Positions 1-8,479 are shown, counted from the stretch's first letter. The stretch: DNA of 50,093 nucleotides from an uncultured Bacteroidota bacterium (GCA_902762805.1 CACWPQ010000020.1:1-50093), one strand, 5' to 3'. Numbers and translations: made by a program. The notes: generated from the sequence alone by a model not told the origin.

Positions 1-122
1 AAACCGCCGTCCGAGAGAAAAATTGAACTTCGATGCTCCGAAAAACGTTTTTTTTGTATATTTGCAATGACGTGTTGCATTCACATGTTGAACCTAAGGA
101 GAAATATATTTGAAACAATTTT

Positions 123-153
123 TTTGCCAGAATGGAAAAAAGTTGTATCTTTG
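123..153 (+). promoter_or_regulatory. Promoter of rpsP
   Basis: A TTTG at 123-126 and TATCTTTG at 146-153 are separated by 19 nt, matching the Bacteroidetes primary sigma consensus. A second -7-like box, TATATTTG at 57-64, lies upstream without a clear -33 partner. Nothing else is seen in bases 1-206. Confidence 0.75.
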
Positions 154-206
154 CAGTCCGATTTGTATCAAACAAAAAGTATTAACGATTTAAAAAACAA
201 ACAATT

Positions 207-767
207 ATGCCAGCAAGAATTAGACTTCAGCGTCATGGTAAAAAGAATCAGCCTTTCTACCACATCGTTGTTGCGGATGGTCGTGCACCTCGAGACGGAA
301 AATTTATCGAGAAGCTTGGCACGTACAATCCGATGACCAACCCCGCCACCATCGAGCTCAACTTCGACAGCGCCGTCCAGTGGGTGAAGAATGGTGCGCA
401 ACCGACTGATACAGTGCGTCGCATCCTGAGCTATAAGGGTGTTCTGCTCCGCCGCCACCTGCAGATTGGCGTGGAGAAGGGCGCCATCACCCAGGAGGTG
501 GCCGATGTGCGCTTCAACGAGTGGCTGCAGGCCAAAGAGGCCAAGATTGCCAACGTGAAGAGCGAAGCCGAGAACGAGGCCCGCAACACGCGCAAGGCCC
601 GCCTCGAGGCCGAGAAGAAGGCCAACGAAGCCAAGCAGACCGCCATCGCCGCCAAGCGCCAGGCCGCCCTCGAGGCCGAAGCCGCCGCCAAGGCCGAGGC
701 CGCTGCCGCCGAAGCCGCCGAGGGCGATGCCCCTGCCGCCGAGGCCGAGGCTCCCGCCGAGGCTTAA
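207..767 (+). CDS. rpsP: 30S ribosomal protein S16
   Basis: Small-subunit ribosomal protein that binds 16S rRNA during 30S assembly. The N-terminal ~85 residues are classic S16 ([13 protein letters not shown] start, [10 protein letters not shown], and [16 protein letters not shown]). At 186 aa it is about twice the usual 80-90 residues; the extra C-terminus is a charged helix followed by an Ala/Glu/Lys-rich tail ending in repeated AEA units. Such tails are usual for S16 in Bacteroidetes, so this is a lineage feature and not a fusion. The ATG is 54 nt after a consensus promoter. A repeat/hairpin element follows the stop and may end transcription; rimM lies downstream. Confidence 0.97.
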   Translation: MPARIRLQRHGKKNQPFYHIVVADGRAPRDGKFIEKLGTYNPMTNPATIELNFDSAVQWVKNGAQPTDTVRRILSYKGVLLRRHLQIGVEKGAITQEVADVRFNEWLQAKEAKIANVKSEAENEARNTRKARLEAEKKANEAKQTAIAAKRQAALEAEAAAKAEAAAAEAAEGDAPAAEAEAPAEA

Positions 768-779
768 GTCTCCTCGCAT

Positions 780-830
780 CGACAACGTTGACAACAATGA
801 CAACCGAGGGAAGCGCAACATGCGCTTCCC
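780..830 (+). repeat. GACAAC-triplet/AACAT hairpin element, copy 1
   Basis: GACAAC occurs at 781-786, 790-795 and 799-804, a strict 9-nt period. Three nt later comes a 9-bp perfect stem (808-816 with 822-830) closing an AACAT loop at 817-821. The same arrangement, with a different but still paired stem, occurs at 36403-36453 and on the minus strand at 36976-36927. It sits 12 nt after the rpsP stop, so the hairpin may also act as a terminator or processing site, although only a short run of T follows. Confidence 0.75.
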
Positions 831-838
831 TTTCCATA

Positions 839-887
839 ACTCCTTAATTCTTACTCCTTAATTCTTACTCCTTACTCCTTAATTCTA
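839..887 (+). repeat. Heptamer tandem repeat (ACTCCTT/AATTCTT)
   Basis: Seven consecutive 7-nt units: ACTCCTT, AATTCTT, ACTCCTT, AATTCTT, ACTCCTT, ACTCCTT, AATTCTA. The array fills the rpsP-rimM gap and ends six bases before the rimM ATG, so it makes up most of the sequence ahead of the rimM start. Confidence 0.85.
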
Positions 888-893
888 AAAAAT

Positions 894-1427
894 ATGAAAA
901 TCGAAGAATGCTATCAACTGGGCCGCCTCACCAAGGCTTGGGGCTACAAGGGACAGGTGGTGCTCTTTCTGGACGTGGACACGCCGGAGGACTACCTGGG
1001 CTTGGACTCGGCCTTTGTGGAGGTGAAGGGGCAGCTGGTGCCCTACTTCTTCAAGGTGGACAACCTCAACGGCAACAAGGCCGTCATCACGTTCGAGGAC
1101 CTCACGGCCGAGCAGGCGCATGCGCTGGTGGGCCACGAGGTGTACCTGCCGCTGGCGCTGCTGCCGAAGCTGGAGGGCAACAAATTCTATTTCCACGAGG
1201 TGGTGGGATTCAAGGTGGTGGATGCGGAGAAGGGCGACATCGGCACCCTCGCCTCGGTCATCGACCACCCGGCGCAGCCGCTCTTCCAGGTGATGAAAAA
1301 CGGCGTGGAAATACTCATCCCGGTCATCGACCCGGTGATAAAACAGGTGGACCGCGAACAAAAAACGCTCTATATCGAGGCACCTAATGGGCTGATTGAT
1401 TTGTATCTGGCCGATTTCAACAAATAG
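894..1427 (+). CDS. rimM: Ribosome maturation factor RimM
   Basis: Assembly factor that acts on the 30S head near S19 during 16S rRNA maturation. The 177-aa protein has the N-terminal RimM barrel (QLGRLTKAWGYKGQVVL) and a C-terminal PRC-barrel half containing the typical PLFQV and ILIPVI segments. Its length is normal for the family. It follows rpsP, a common grouping (rpsP-rimM-trmD elsewhere); trmD does not follow here. Immediately upstream is the heptamer tandem array, so start-site context may be affected. Confidence 0.95.
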   Translation: MKIEECYQLGRLTKAWGYKGQVVLFLDVDTPEDYLGLDSAFVEVKGQLVPYFFKVDNLNGNKAVITFEDLTAEQAHALVGHEVYLPLALLPKLEGNKFYFHEVVGFKVVDAEKGDIGTLASVIDHPAQPLFQVMKNGVEILIPVIDPVIKQVDREQKTLYIEAPNGLIDLYLADFNK

Positions 1428-1439
1428 TGTTGAAATGTT

Positions 1440-1474
1440 TTTGGTGTGTGGTAAGGGAAAAATGCCTACTTTTG
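1440..1474 (+). promoter_or_regulatory. Probable promoter of the DksA-like gene
   Basis: TTTG at 1440-1443 and TACTTTTG at 1467-1474. The 23-nt spacer is longer than the usual 19-20, so the -7 box is better supported than the -33 box. Confidence 0.5.
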
Positions 1475-1493
1475 CCACCAAAATCAGACTGCT

Positions 1494-1895
1494 ATGAAGA
1501 CAAAAGACCAAGCCACGGAGAAAACCCGCTATTCCGACGAGGAACTGCAGGAGTTCAAGGAGCTGATCCTCTCCAAGATCGCCAAGGCCGAGAAGGACCT
1601 TGAGATGCTGCAACAGGCTGTGGCCGGCAGCGAGAACGATGTGAGCGACACCTCGCCCACCTTCAAGACCCTCGAGGAGGGCAGCAACACGCTGCTCAAG
1701 GAGGAGAACCAGAAGTTGGCCGTGCGCCAGCAGAAATTCATCCGCGACCTGCGCGCCGCGCTGGTGCGCATCGAGAACGGCACCTACGGCATCTGCCAGG
1801 CTTCGGGCAAGCTCATCCCGAAGGAGCGCCTGATGATTGTGCCGCACGCCACGATGACCGTCGAGGCCAAGGAGGCGAGCAAGAAGCGTCGCTAG
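1494..1895 (+). CDS. TraR/DksA-family protein with degenerate zinc finger
   Basis: The 133-aa protein is a coiled-coil hairpin followed by a DksA/TraR C4-type region. The family binds the RNA polymerase secondary channel and modulates transcription (known for DksA; inferred here). Residues ~15-92 are the charged helical hairpin. GTYGICQASGKLIPKERL is the usual finger entry, but of the four zinc cysteines only Cys101 remains; Ser104, Thr122 and Ala125 occupy the other positions. The protein ends in a basic KKRR tail. Loss of zinc ligands is common in this family, so it may still be active. It is probably transcribed from its own promoter, and a strong terminator follows. Confidence 0.85.
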   Translation: MKTKDQATEKTRYSDEELQEFKELILSKIAKAEKDLEMLQQAVAGSENDVSDTSPTFKTLEEGSNTLLKEENQKLAVRQQKFIRDLRAALVRIENGTYGICQASGKLIPKERLMIVPHATMTVEAKEASKKRR

Positions 1896-1953
1896 CAAAG
1901 GGAAATCTTTTCACACACCAATATACACACACATCAAATTTTTGACAATGTCA

Positions 1954-1987
1954 GGTGCCGCCCCGACGGGGCGGCACCGTTTTTTTT
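1954..1987. terminator. Bidirectional intrinsic terminator
   Basis: An 11-bp GC-rich stem (1954-1964 with 1968-1978) with a 3-nt GAC loop is followed by a T-run. It lies between the DksA-like gene and the converging ABC ATPase gene. Confidence 0.9.
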
Positions 1988-2000
1988 GTGCGGGTGCGCG

Positions 2001-3689
2001 TCAGGGGATGCGGGGGATGGCGTCGATGAGTGTGCGGGTGTATTCGGTCTGGGGATGGCGGAAGAGGTCGTCGGGGGTGCCGTTCTCGACGATTTTCCCT
2101 TTCTGCATGACCATGATGCGGTCGGCCATGTAGTGCACCACACTCAGGTCGTGGGTGATGAAGAGGTAGGTGTAGTGGAAGCGTTCCTTGAGGTCGTTGA
2201 GGAGGTTGAGGACTTGCGCCTGGACGCTGACGTCGAGGGCGGAGACGCTTTCGTCGCAGATGACCAGCTCGGGTTGCAAGATGAGTGCGCGGGCTATGCA
2301 CACGCGCTGGCGCTGGCCGCCGCTGAGCTCGTGGGGGTAGCGGTTGTACCAGTCGGGCTGCAGGCCTACATGCTGCATGAGTTCCAAGACTATTGCCCTT
2401 TCGCTCCCTTTCTGTCCCTTGTGCACCCGCAGCGGCTCGGCGATGGCGTCGCCGATGGTGATGCGGGGGTTGAGCGACGAGTAGGGGTCTTGGAAGATGA
2501 TTTGCAGTTTGGGGCGCAGGGCGCGCATTTGGTGGTGGGAAAGTTGGTCGAGGGGTGTGCCGCGGTAGGCGATGGAGCCGGCGGAGTGGTCGATCAGGCG
2601 CAGCAGGGCGCGGCCGAGAGTGCTCTTGCCGCAGCCGCTTTCGCCCACCAGGCCGAGGGTCTCGCCTTCGTGGATGTCGAAGGTGATGCCGTCCACCCCC
2701 TTCAGCGTCTGCAGCGGGCGGCCGAAGAGGCTGCGCTTGAGGGTGTAGGTGACGGAGAGGTCGTGAACGGAGATGAGGGGTTGGGAATGGGCGGTTGTGT
2801 CGTCATTCGGAATGGTCTGTTCTCTTCTTTCCTCTCCCTTTTCACTCCCGCTCACCCCCTCCATAAAATCTTCCACCGTGGGCAGCCGGTGGGGGTGGCT
2901 GTCGAGGGGAGGTCGGCAGGCCAGCAGGCCCTGGGTGTAGGGCTCGCGGGGGTGGCGGAGGATGTCGGCGGCGGAACCCTCTTCCACCACGTGGCCGCGG
3001 TACATCACCATGATGCGGTCGGCCACCTGCGCTATGACGCCCAGGTCGTGGGTAATGAAGATGATGCTGGTGCCGTGCCGCTGTTGCAGCTGCCGCAGCA
3101 GCTCCAGTATGGTGCGCTGCACGGTGACGTCGAGGGCCGTGGTGGGCTCGTCGGCGATGAGGATGTCGGGGTCGTTGGCCAGCGCCATGGCAATCATGAC
3201 GCGCTGCTTCTGCCCGCCGCTGATTTCGTGGGGGTAGGCGTCGAATATCTTCTCGGGGCGGGGGAGGAGCACCTCGTGGAACAACTCGATCGTACGGGCT
3301 TTTAATTCCTCATTCCTCATTCCACATTTCTCATTGGAATGCGCCCGCATCATCTCCATCACCTGCTCGCCGCACCGCTGCACGGGGTTGAGGCTCGTCA
3401 TGGGCTCCTGGAAAATCATGGCGATGCGTTTGCCGCGTATGGTGCGCTGCTCTTGTTCGCTGAGGGTCAGCAGGTTGGTGTCGCCCAGCATGGCGGTGCC
3501 GGTCGTGCTGGCATTGGGCGGCAGCAGCCCCATCAGGGCCAGCGTGCCCACCGACTTGCCGCTGCCGCTCTCACCCACGATGCCGAGCGTCTCGCCGCGG
3601 CGAAGTGTGTAGCTCACCCCCTCCAAAACGCACCTCTGGTCGAACGAAACGGACAAATCCCGAACCTCTAAAACGCTGTCTTTGTTCAC
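2001..3689 (-). CDS. Peptide-type ABC transporter, two fused ATP-binding domains
   Basis: Cytoplasmic ATPase of a di/oligopeptide-type importer (DppD-DppF or YejF arrangement), 562 aa, with two complete nucleotide-binding domains in one chain. Domain 1: Walker A GESGSGKS at 39-46, signature ISGGQKQRV, Walker [13 protein letters not shown]. Domain 2: Walker [10 protein letters not shown] near 346, signature LSGGQRQRV, Walker [13 protein letters not shown]. Both have H-loop FITHDL segments, so both sites look competent. Permease and binding-protein genes are not in the window. A heptamer repeat (3305-3335) is read through in domain 1 as an extra charged segment ([10 protein letters not shown]) just before the helical region, and the inter-domain linker is long and charged. 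It converges on the DksA-like gene and diverges from rocD. Confidence 0.92.
   Translation of the reverse strand: MNKDSVLEVRDLSVSFDQRCVLEGVSYTLRRGETLGIVGESGSGKSVGTLALMGLLPPNASTTGTAMLGDTNLLTLSEQEQRTIRGKRIAMIFQEPMTSLNPVQRCGEQVMEMMRAHSNEKCGMRNEELKARTIELFHEVLLPRPEKIFDAYPHEISGGQKQRVMIAMALANDPDILIADEPTTALDVTVQRTILELLRQLQQRHGTSIIFITHDLGVIAQVADRIMVMYRGHVVEEGSAADILRHPREPYTQGLLACRPPLDSHPHRLPTVEDFMEGVSGSEKGEERREQTIPNDDTTAHSQPLISVHDLSVTYTLKRSLFGRPLQTLKGVDGITFDIHEGETLGLVGESGCGKSTLGRALLRLIDHSAGSIAYRGTPLDQLSHHQMRALRPKLQIIFQDPYSSLNPRITIGDAIAEPLRVHKGQKGSERAIVLELMQHVGLQPDWYNRYPHELSGGQRQRVCIARALILQPELVICDESVSALDVSVQAQVLNLLNDLKERFHYTYLFITHDLSVVHYMADRIMVMQKGKIVENGTPDDLFRHPQTEYTRTLIDAIPRIP
3305..3335. repeat. Heptamer tandem repeat (ATTCCTC) inside the ABC ATPase gene
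   Basis: Units ATTCCTC, ATTCCTC, ATTCCAC, ATTTCTC, ATT, in frame within the ABC gene. The translated segment (about residues 118-130) is extra relative to typical OppD/DppD sequence. Confidence 0.75.
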
Positions 3690-3737
3690 TTAATATATTT
3701 TTTTGCAAAATAACGCACAGATTTCGGAAAAAGTGTG

Positions 3738-3745
3738 TATATTTG
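3738..3745 (+). promoter_or_regulatory. -7 box of the rocD promoter
   Basis: TATATTTG lies 51 nt before the rocD ATG. No TTTG lies at the expected distance upstream, so only the -7 element is supported. Confidence 0.5.
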
Positions 3746-3796
3746 CAAATCTTTTCATTTGAGAATAATATCAATCACAAATTAAAAACGAATACT

Positions 3797-5017
3797 ATGA
3801 CAAAATCCGAACAATTCATGGAGATGGAAGCCCGCTACGGCGCCCACAATTATCACCCGCTGCCCGTCGTCCTCGCCAAGGGCGAAGGCGCCTTTGTGTG
3901 GGATGTCGAAGGCAAGAAGTACTTCGACTTCCTCTCGGCCTACAGCGCTGTCAATCAGGGTCATTGCCACCCCAAGATTGTCAAAGCCATGTGCGACCAG
4001 GCCCACGAGCTCACCCTCTCCTCGCGCGCGTTCTACAATAACTGCCTCGGCGAGTGGGAGAAGTACGTCACCGAGTACTTCGGCTACGACAAGGTGCTGC
4101 CCATGAACACCGGCGCCGAAGCCGACGAGACGGCCCTCAAACTGGCCCGCCGCTGGGGCGTGGTCAAGAAGGGCATCCCCAACGACGAAGTGATGATCGT
4201 CTGCTGCGAAGGCAACTTCCACGGCCGCACCATCACCATCATCACCATGAGCAACGACCCCGAGTCCTACGCCAACTACGGCCCCATGACCCCCGGCTTC
4301 ATCCGCATCCCCTACAACGATGCCGACGCACTGGAGAAGGTGCTTGCCGAGCACGGCAAGAAGGTGGCCGGCTTCCTCCTCGAGCCCATCCAGGGCGAGG
4401 CGGGCGTCTACGTCCCCGACGAGGGCTACCTCAAGCGCTGCTATGACATCTGCAAGAAACACAACGTCCTCTTCATGGCCGACGAGGTGCAGTGCGGCAT
4501 CGCCCGTACCGGCAAGATGCTGGCCTGCGACCACGAAGGCGTCCGCCCCGACATCGTCATCCTCGGCAAAGCCCTCGGTGGCGGCGTGATGCCCGTCAGC
4601 GCCGTGCTGGCCGACGACGACATCATGCTCACCATCAAGCCCGGCGAGCACGGCTCCACCTTCGGCGGCAACCCCATCGCCGCCAAGGTCTCCATCGCCG
4701 CCCTCCAGGTCATCAAGGACGAGGGCCTCATGGAGAACGCCGAGCGCCTCGGCAAGATTTTCCGCGAGGAGATGTCCAACTTCAAGAGCCCCATGATCGA
4801 GAAGGTGCGCGGCAAAGGCCTGCTGAACGCCATAATAATAAAACCCCACAACGGCAAAGAGGCTTGGGACGTCTGCATCAAGATGCGCGACCTCGGCGTG
4901 CTGGCCAAGCCCACACACCAGCACATCATCCGCTTCGCCCCCCCGCTCTGCATCACCGAGCAGCAGCTCCGCGAAGCCATGGAACTCATCAAAGAGGCCA
5001 TCCGCTCGTTCGAATAA
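3797..5017 (+). CDS. rocD: Ornithine--oxo-acid aminotransferase
   Basis: PLP enzyme converting ornithine plus 2-oxoglutarate to glutamate-5-semialdehyde plus glutamate, linking arginine/ornithine to proline and glutamate metabolism. The 406-aa protein is a class-III aminotransferase: N-terminal [28 protein letters not shown], the conserved GNFHGRT, the [13 protein letters not shown] region, [12 protein letters not shown], and the PLP lysine in LGKALGGG (Lys258). GSTFGGNP follows. The [13 protein letters not shown] and DEVQCG segments favour ornithine over acetylornithine aminotransferase. The ATG at 3797 is chosen because it begins the family N-terminus; upstream in-frame codons run into the divergent promoter region. 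It is monocistronic with a strong terminator. Confidence 0.93.
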   Translation: MTKSEQFMEMEARYGAHNYHPLPVVLAKGEGAFVWDVEGKKYFDFLSAYSAVNQGHCHPKIVKAMCDQAHELTLSSRAFYNNCLGEWEKYVTEYFGYDKVLPMNTGAEADETALKLARRWGVVKKGIPNDEVMIVCCEGNFHGRTITIITMSNDPESYANYGPMTPGFIRIPYNDADALEKVLAEHGKKVAGFLLEPIQGEAGVYVPDEGYLKRCYDICKKHNVLFMADEVQCGIARTGKMLACDHEGVRPDIVILGKALGGGVMPVSAVLADDDIMLTIKPGEHGSTFGGNPIAAKVSIAALQVIKDEGLMENAERLGKIFREEMSNFKSPMIEKVRGKGLLNAIIIKPHNGKEAWDVCIKMRDLGVLAKPTHQHIIRFAPPLCITEQQLREAMELIKEAIRSFE

Positions 5018-5043
5018 CCTCCTCTATTTAGGAGTTAAGTAGA

Positions 5044-5096
5044 AAGGAGTCAAGACAATAACCGGGGACGGTATGTCTTGGCTCCTTGTTTTTTTT
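5044..5096 (+). terminator. Intrinsic terminator of rocD
   Basis: A 14-bp stem (5044-5057 with 5074-5087, one G-T pair) with a 16-nt loop is followed by GTTTTTTTT. Confidence 0.88.
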
Positions 5097-5152
5097 ATCA
5101 CCCTGCGCCGTCAGGCACCTTCGCTCAATTCTGTAAAAAACCTTCGTAACCG

Positions 5153-5184
5153 TTTGCATATGTCCAAAATCTTGCCTATCTTTG
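5153..5184 (+). promoter_or_regulatory. Promoter of the 5252 lipoprotein gene
   Basis: TTTG at 5153-5156 and TATCTTTG at 5177-5184 with a 20-nt spacer, matching the Bacteroidetes consensus. Confidence 0.75.
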
Positions 5185-5251
5185 CAAACTGGATATATGA
5201 GAGCGAATTTTCATAACATGCTGATCATTAGTTAACAAAATTCACAAAAAG

Positions 5252-5983
5252 ATGAGAAAAACATTCAAGTTTATGGCCATCATGGCCATGGGAGCCGCGC
5301 TGGCCTTCGCCGCCTGCGGCAAGGACGACGACAACAACAATGGCAGCGGAAACGGTGGCAACACCGGCGGTGGCACCGGCACCGAGACCGCCGAATGGGT
5401 GGACTTGGGCCTGCCGAGCGGGCTGCTGTGGGCCAAGTGCAACCTCGGCGCCTCGAGCCCCGAGGAGTACGGCGACTACTACGCCTGGGGCGAGACCACG
5501 ACCAAGGAAGTGTACAACTGGAGCACCTACAAGTACAGCAATGGCGACTATAACCAACTGACCAAGTACTGCAACAGCAGCAGTTATGGCCACAACGGCT
5601 TCACCGACAACCTGACCACGCTGGATGCGATGGACGACGCGGCCAAGCAGAAGCTCGGCAGCGGCGCCCGCATGCCGACCAGAGCGGAGTGGGAAGAACT
5701 CATCAACAACACCACTGCCGAGTGGACGCAAGTGAACGGCGTCAAAGGCCGCAAGTTCACCGCCTCCAACGGCAAGAGCCTCTTCCTGCCCGCCGCCGGC
5801 GGCCGCGACGGTTCGAAGCTCCGCGACGCTGGCAGCCGCGGCAACTACTGGTCCTCGTCGCTCGTCGGGGGCTACCCGAGCCGCGCGTGGTACCTCGGAT
5901 TCAATTCGGACGGCCAGAGCATGGACGACGGCGGCAGCCGCTACGGCGGTCTCTCCGTCCGCGCCGTGCGTTCTCAAAACTAA
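5252..5983 (+). CDS. Secreted lipoprotein of the Fibrobacter-type paralogous domain family
   Basis: The 243-aa protein has a lipoprotein signal (hydrophobic segment then FAAC, Cys ~22), a Gly/Asn-rich linker, and one globular domain beginning EWVDLGLPSGLLWA and ending in YWSSS, RAWYLGFNSDG and YGGLSVRAVR. This C-type-lectin-like fold resembles the domains called Fib_succ_major or DUF1566-type, which are abundant in gut Bacteroidetes; no specific ligand is known. It is monocistronic, with its own promoter upstream and a stack of hairpins downstream. Surface exposure is inferred from the lipobox. Confidence 0.85.
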   Translation: MRKTFKFMAIMAMGAALAFAACGKDDDNNNGSGNGGNTGGGTGTETAEWVDLGLPSGLLWAKCNLGASSPEEYGDYYAWGETTTKEVYNWSTYKYSNGDYNQLTKYCNSSSYGHNGFTDNLTTLDAMDDAAKQKLGSGARMPTRAEWEELINNTTAEWTQVNGVKGRKFTASNGKSLFLPAAGGRDGSKLRDAGSRGNYWSSSLVGGYPSRAWYLGFNSDGQSMDDGGSRYGGLSVRAVRSQN

Positions 5984-5996
5984 CCCTGTTCCGTTC

Positions 5997-6248
5997 CGCC
6001 CCTGCCGCCTCGCAGTCCTCAGTGAATAGTGCGGCAGGGGCGGGAGTGACCCACAAGTCCCCAGAGGGGACGGCAGAGAATAGCCGGGGGCGCCAGCCCC
6101 CGGAAATAATTTAGCGATGAAATTGGAGCCCTGAAAGGGCGACACATTGACAATCAATTTAGTGTCGCCCTTTCAGGGCTCTAGGTATGTATCTTGTCCG
6201 ATTCCGTGGGCTTGCGCCCACGGCTAAAGTCTACCGCCCGTAGCGGGC
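5997..6248. repeat. Cluster of REP-like inverted repeats
   Basis: Five hairpins lie in one 250-nt gap. (1) 12-bp stem 5997-6008/6031-6042. (2) 8-bp CCGGGGGC stem 6084-6091/6096-6103. (3) 20-bp perfect stem 6126-6145/6162-6181 around a loop that is itself partly palindromic; its core reads GCCCTGAAAGGGCGA. (4) 8-bp CCGTGGGC stem 6204-6211/6216-6223 with a TTGC loop. (5) A short terminator-like stem at 6236-6248. These resemble the REP/BIME-like intergenic elements moved by REP-associated tyrosine transposases in other bacteria; no such transposase gene is in the window. Confidence 0.75.
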
Positions 6249-6256
6249 TTTTTTTT
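6236..6256 (+). terminator. Terminator of the 5252 lipoprotein gene
   Basis: GCCCG (6236-6240), loop TAG, CGGGC (6244-6248), then eight T residues. Confidence 0.65.
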
Positions 6257-6300
6257 GACTTTTGGGACACCCCCGTTTTTTGCTGTGTACGTATTGGGCA

Positions 6301-6331
6301 ATTCCTAATCCCCAATCCCTAATTCCTAATC
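6301..6331. repeat. Heptamer tandem repeat (ATTCCTA) at the end of the M23 gene
   Basis: Units ATTCCTA, ATCCCCA, ATCCCTA, ATTCCTA, ATC. Read on the minus strand, the repeat supplies the last residues (IRN) and the TAG stop (6319-6321) of the M23 peptidase. Confidence 0.8.
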
Positions 6332-7944
6332 AAAAACGTGACGTCCGTGCTGTTCCCCACGCCGTCGACGACTTCGACGCGCAGCCGGTTCTGCCCGGCG
6401 CGGAGTTTGCCGGCGGCGTTGATGGTGAGCGTGGCGCTCTTGCCGTCGTATTCGGCCAGGATCCACTGCCCGTTGAGGTAGCAGTCGTAGCGCTCCACGC
6501 CGCTCAGGTCGTCGCCGATTTTTACGCGCAGGGTATTGGTTTTTAGTTGCTTGCCCTCGCGGAAGTTAGCGGGTCTCACCGTCGGCGCCACCGTGTCCTG
6601 CATCAGCACGAAGCGCCCGAAGTCGCGCACCTGGGCCGTGTAGTAGCCGTCCTGATAGTCGGTCTTGTAGGCGAATTTCCTGTTGCCCGCCAGGCGCACG
6701 ATGACCACGCGCCCGCGCCGTGCGCCGCTCAGGCCGAGGGTATACCAGCGGTCGGGCGGCAGGGCGTTGACCTGCGGCTCGAGGGTGAGACCGCTGCCGA
6801 GGGCGCCCTCTTCGGGCTGCAGCGACAGCCGGTCGTCGGCATAGAGCGCGTAGGCGGGCAGGTCGATTTTGAATTTTGAATTTTGAATTTTGAAATTTGA
6901 GTTGTATTGTATGGGTTCGCCAACTTGTGGTTGGGGCTGGGGTGGGGGAGCGGCCTGGGCGGTGACGCGGAGGGTGCGCTCGGCCACGTTGCCCTTGATG
7001 TCGAAGGCTTTGACGCTGATGCTGTGGGTGGTGCCGGGCTGCAGGCGGAACACGCCGTCGCCCTGCCGCACCGGTATCCACGGCCCCTCGGCCCCCGGCA
7101 GGGCGCGGGTGAGCAGGTAGGCCTGGCGTGTGGCGGCGAAGTGGGGGTAGTCCACCAGCGCGTTCACCATGCGGCTGCTGTCCAGCGGGAACTGCTCGGT
7201 GGTGTACTTAAAGAACAGTGCGCCATCGAGATAGACCTCGATGCGGTCCACCCCGTTGCGCAGCGTCGACCCCTCGGCGGCGTCGGTGGCGTAGATGCCG
7301 AGGTGGAACGGGCCGCGGACGGTCAGCGAGGAGTTCGGAGCGCTGAGCTCGGAGGTGCCCTCTGCCGAGTACACGCGGATGCCGCGGATGGTGGGGGCGA
7401 TGCCGTCGGTGTAGGGCAGGCCGAAGTGCAGCGGGTTGATGGTCCGTCCGCCCTGCCGCAGTTCGAAGTGCAGGTGCGGGCCGCCGCTGCTGCCGCTGTT
7501 GCCGCTCCGCGCCACGAGTTGCCCTTTCTTCACCCGCAGCAGCCCCTCGGGAAACTCCTTGACGATTGAGTATGAGCGCTGTTCGTATTGCTCGGCCAGC
7601 ACCCGCTTGCCGATCTCGCCCTCGTAGCTCTCCAGGTGCATGTAGACCGACTGGTAGCCGCCCGGATGGTTGATATACAGCATCTTGCCGCCGCCCCAGG
7701 GCAATATGCGCACGCACTGCACATAGCCGTCGGCCACGGCGTAGACCGCCCGGCCGGTGGCGCCGCCGGTGCGCATGTCGATGCCCGCGTGGAAGTGGTT
7801 CATGCGCAGTTCGCCGAAGGTGGCCGAGAGGGCCATCTCGCCCTCCATCGGCACGCGGAAATAGCCCTGCGGCAACTCCTGCGCCACCGCATGGGCATAG
7901 CTTAATATGCTAGCAATGAACAGTATGGCGGGTCGGAATATCAA
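6319..7944 (-). CDS. M23-family metallopeptidase (cell-wall endopeptidase)
   Basis: Secreted peptidoglycan-endopeptidase-like protein, 541 aa. A signal peptide occupies ~1-21 (cut near VAQ). The LytM/M23 domain is complete: HFHAGID gives zinc ligands His52 and Asp56, and HLHFE gives His157 and His159. The C-terminal ~350 residues are beta-rich. The only start available in frame is TTG at 7944, because a TGA lies two codons upstream. That TTG belongs to the heptamer array at 7945-7965. A second array encodes a linker near residue 350 (FKIQNSKFKI), and a third supplies the C-terminus. The gene follows the LemA-like gene by 25 nt and is probably co-transcribed with it. Confidence 0.88.
   Translation of the reverse strand: MIFRPAILFIASILSYAHAVAQELPQGYFRVPMEGEMALSATFGELRMNHFHAGIDMRTGGATGRAVYAVADGYVQCVRILPWGGGKMLYINHPGGYQSVYMHLESYEGEIGKRVLAEQYEQRSYSIVKEFPEGLLRVKKGQLVARSGNSGSSGGPHLHFELRQGGRTINPLHFGLPYTDGIAPTIRGIRVYSAEGTSELSAPNSSLTVRGPFHLGIYATDAAEGSTLRNGVDRIEVYLDGALFFKYTTEQFPLDSSRMVNALVDYPHFAATRQAYLLTRALPGAEGPWIPVRQGDGVFRLQPGTTHSISVKAFDIKGNVAERTLRVTAQAAPPPQPQPQVGEPIQYNSNFKIQNSKFKIDLPAYALYADDRLSLQPEEGALGSGLTLEPQVNALPPDRWYTLGLSGARRGRVVIVRLAGNRKFAYKTDYQDGYYTAQVRDFGRFVLMQDTVAPTVRPANFREGKQLKTNTLRVKIGDDLSGVERYDCYLNGQWILAEYDGKSATLTINAAGKLRAGQNRLRVEVVDGVGNSTDVTFLIRN
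6867..6894. repeat. Heptamer tandem repeat (TTTTGAA) inside the M23 gene
   Basis: Four perfect TTTTGAA units, then a degenerate one. On the minus strand it is translated as a linker of the type FKIQNSKFKI between the peptidase part and the beta-rich C-terminus. Confidence 0.9.
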
Positions 7945-7965
7945 TTTTCAATTTTCAATTTTCAA
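7945..7965. repeat. Heptamer tandem repeat (TTTTCAA) at the M23 start
   Basis: Three perfect TTTTCAA units between the LemA-like stop and the M23 start. The CAA at 7942-7944, part of the same periodic run, is the TTG start codon on the minus strand. Confidence 0.9.
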
Positions 7966-7969
7966 TTCC

Positions 7970-8479
7970 CTAAATCGCCCTCCCCCAGCGCGTGTAGTCG
8001 GTCTCCATGGGCACGTAAACTATGGCCGACTTGTCGCGGATGAGCCATTTGGCCGGCTTGCTCTGCAGCAGCACGCGGTGCTCGCGGATGAGGTTCTCCA
8101 TGCGGATTTGGTGGAAGACAAACTTCTCGCGCGCCATCACGATGAGCTCCAGCAGCGGCGGGTACTCCTGCGGGTCGAAATCGAGGTTGCAGTCCAGTAT
8201 CCAGTTCAGAAAGTTCTCATTGTCAATCGATTTGTTCAGCAGGTCAGGGTAGATGTTGTTGAAGCTGCGGCGGTGCTCCTCGCGGATGCCGGCGCGCTGC
8301 TTGATGTTGTTCCAGATGTAGTCGTAGGTGCCCTCCAGTATCTTGCGGTGCGCTTCGGCCTCGTCGCGCAGCTGCTTGTCCTGCCGGTTGTAGTAGACCG
8401 ACAGCAGGTGCGCCGCGATGCCGATGGGCAAAAGGATCATCGTGGCGAGGATAATCAGGAGTATAAGCCAGCCAATCAC
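7970..8479 (-). CDS. LemA-like membrane protein
   Basis: The 169-aa protein has one N-terminal membrane segment (residues ~2-30, MIGWLILLIILATMILLPIG) followed by a helical domain. The spacing of DYIWNNIKQRAGI, NIYPDLL, LNWILDCNLDFD and REKFVFHQIRMENLIREH matches LemA-related bacterial proteins (helical bundle behind one membrane anchor); the assignment is from pattern memory and is moderate. LemA-type proteins have no settled function. It is upstream of the M23 peptidase in the same direction, suggesting an envelope role. Confidence 0.7.
   Translation of the reverse strand: MIGWLILLIILATMILLPIGIAAHLLSVYYNRQDKQLRDEAEAHRKILEGTYDYIWNNIKQRAGIREEHRRSFNNIYPDLLNKSIDNENFLNWILDCNLDFDPQEYPPLLELIVMAREKFVFHQIRMENLIREHRVLLQSKPAKWLIRDKSAIVYVPMETDYTRWGRAI

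Noticed and set aside
5997..6248. CRISPR array or attachment site in the hairpin cluster
   Set aside because: The hairpins are of different sequence, with no regular repeat-spacer pattern and no integrase.
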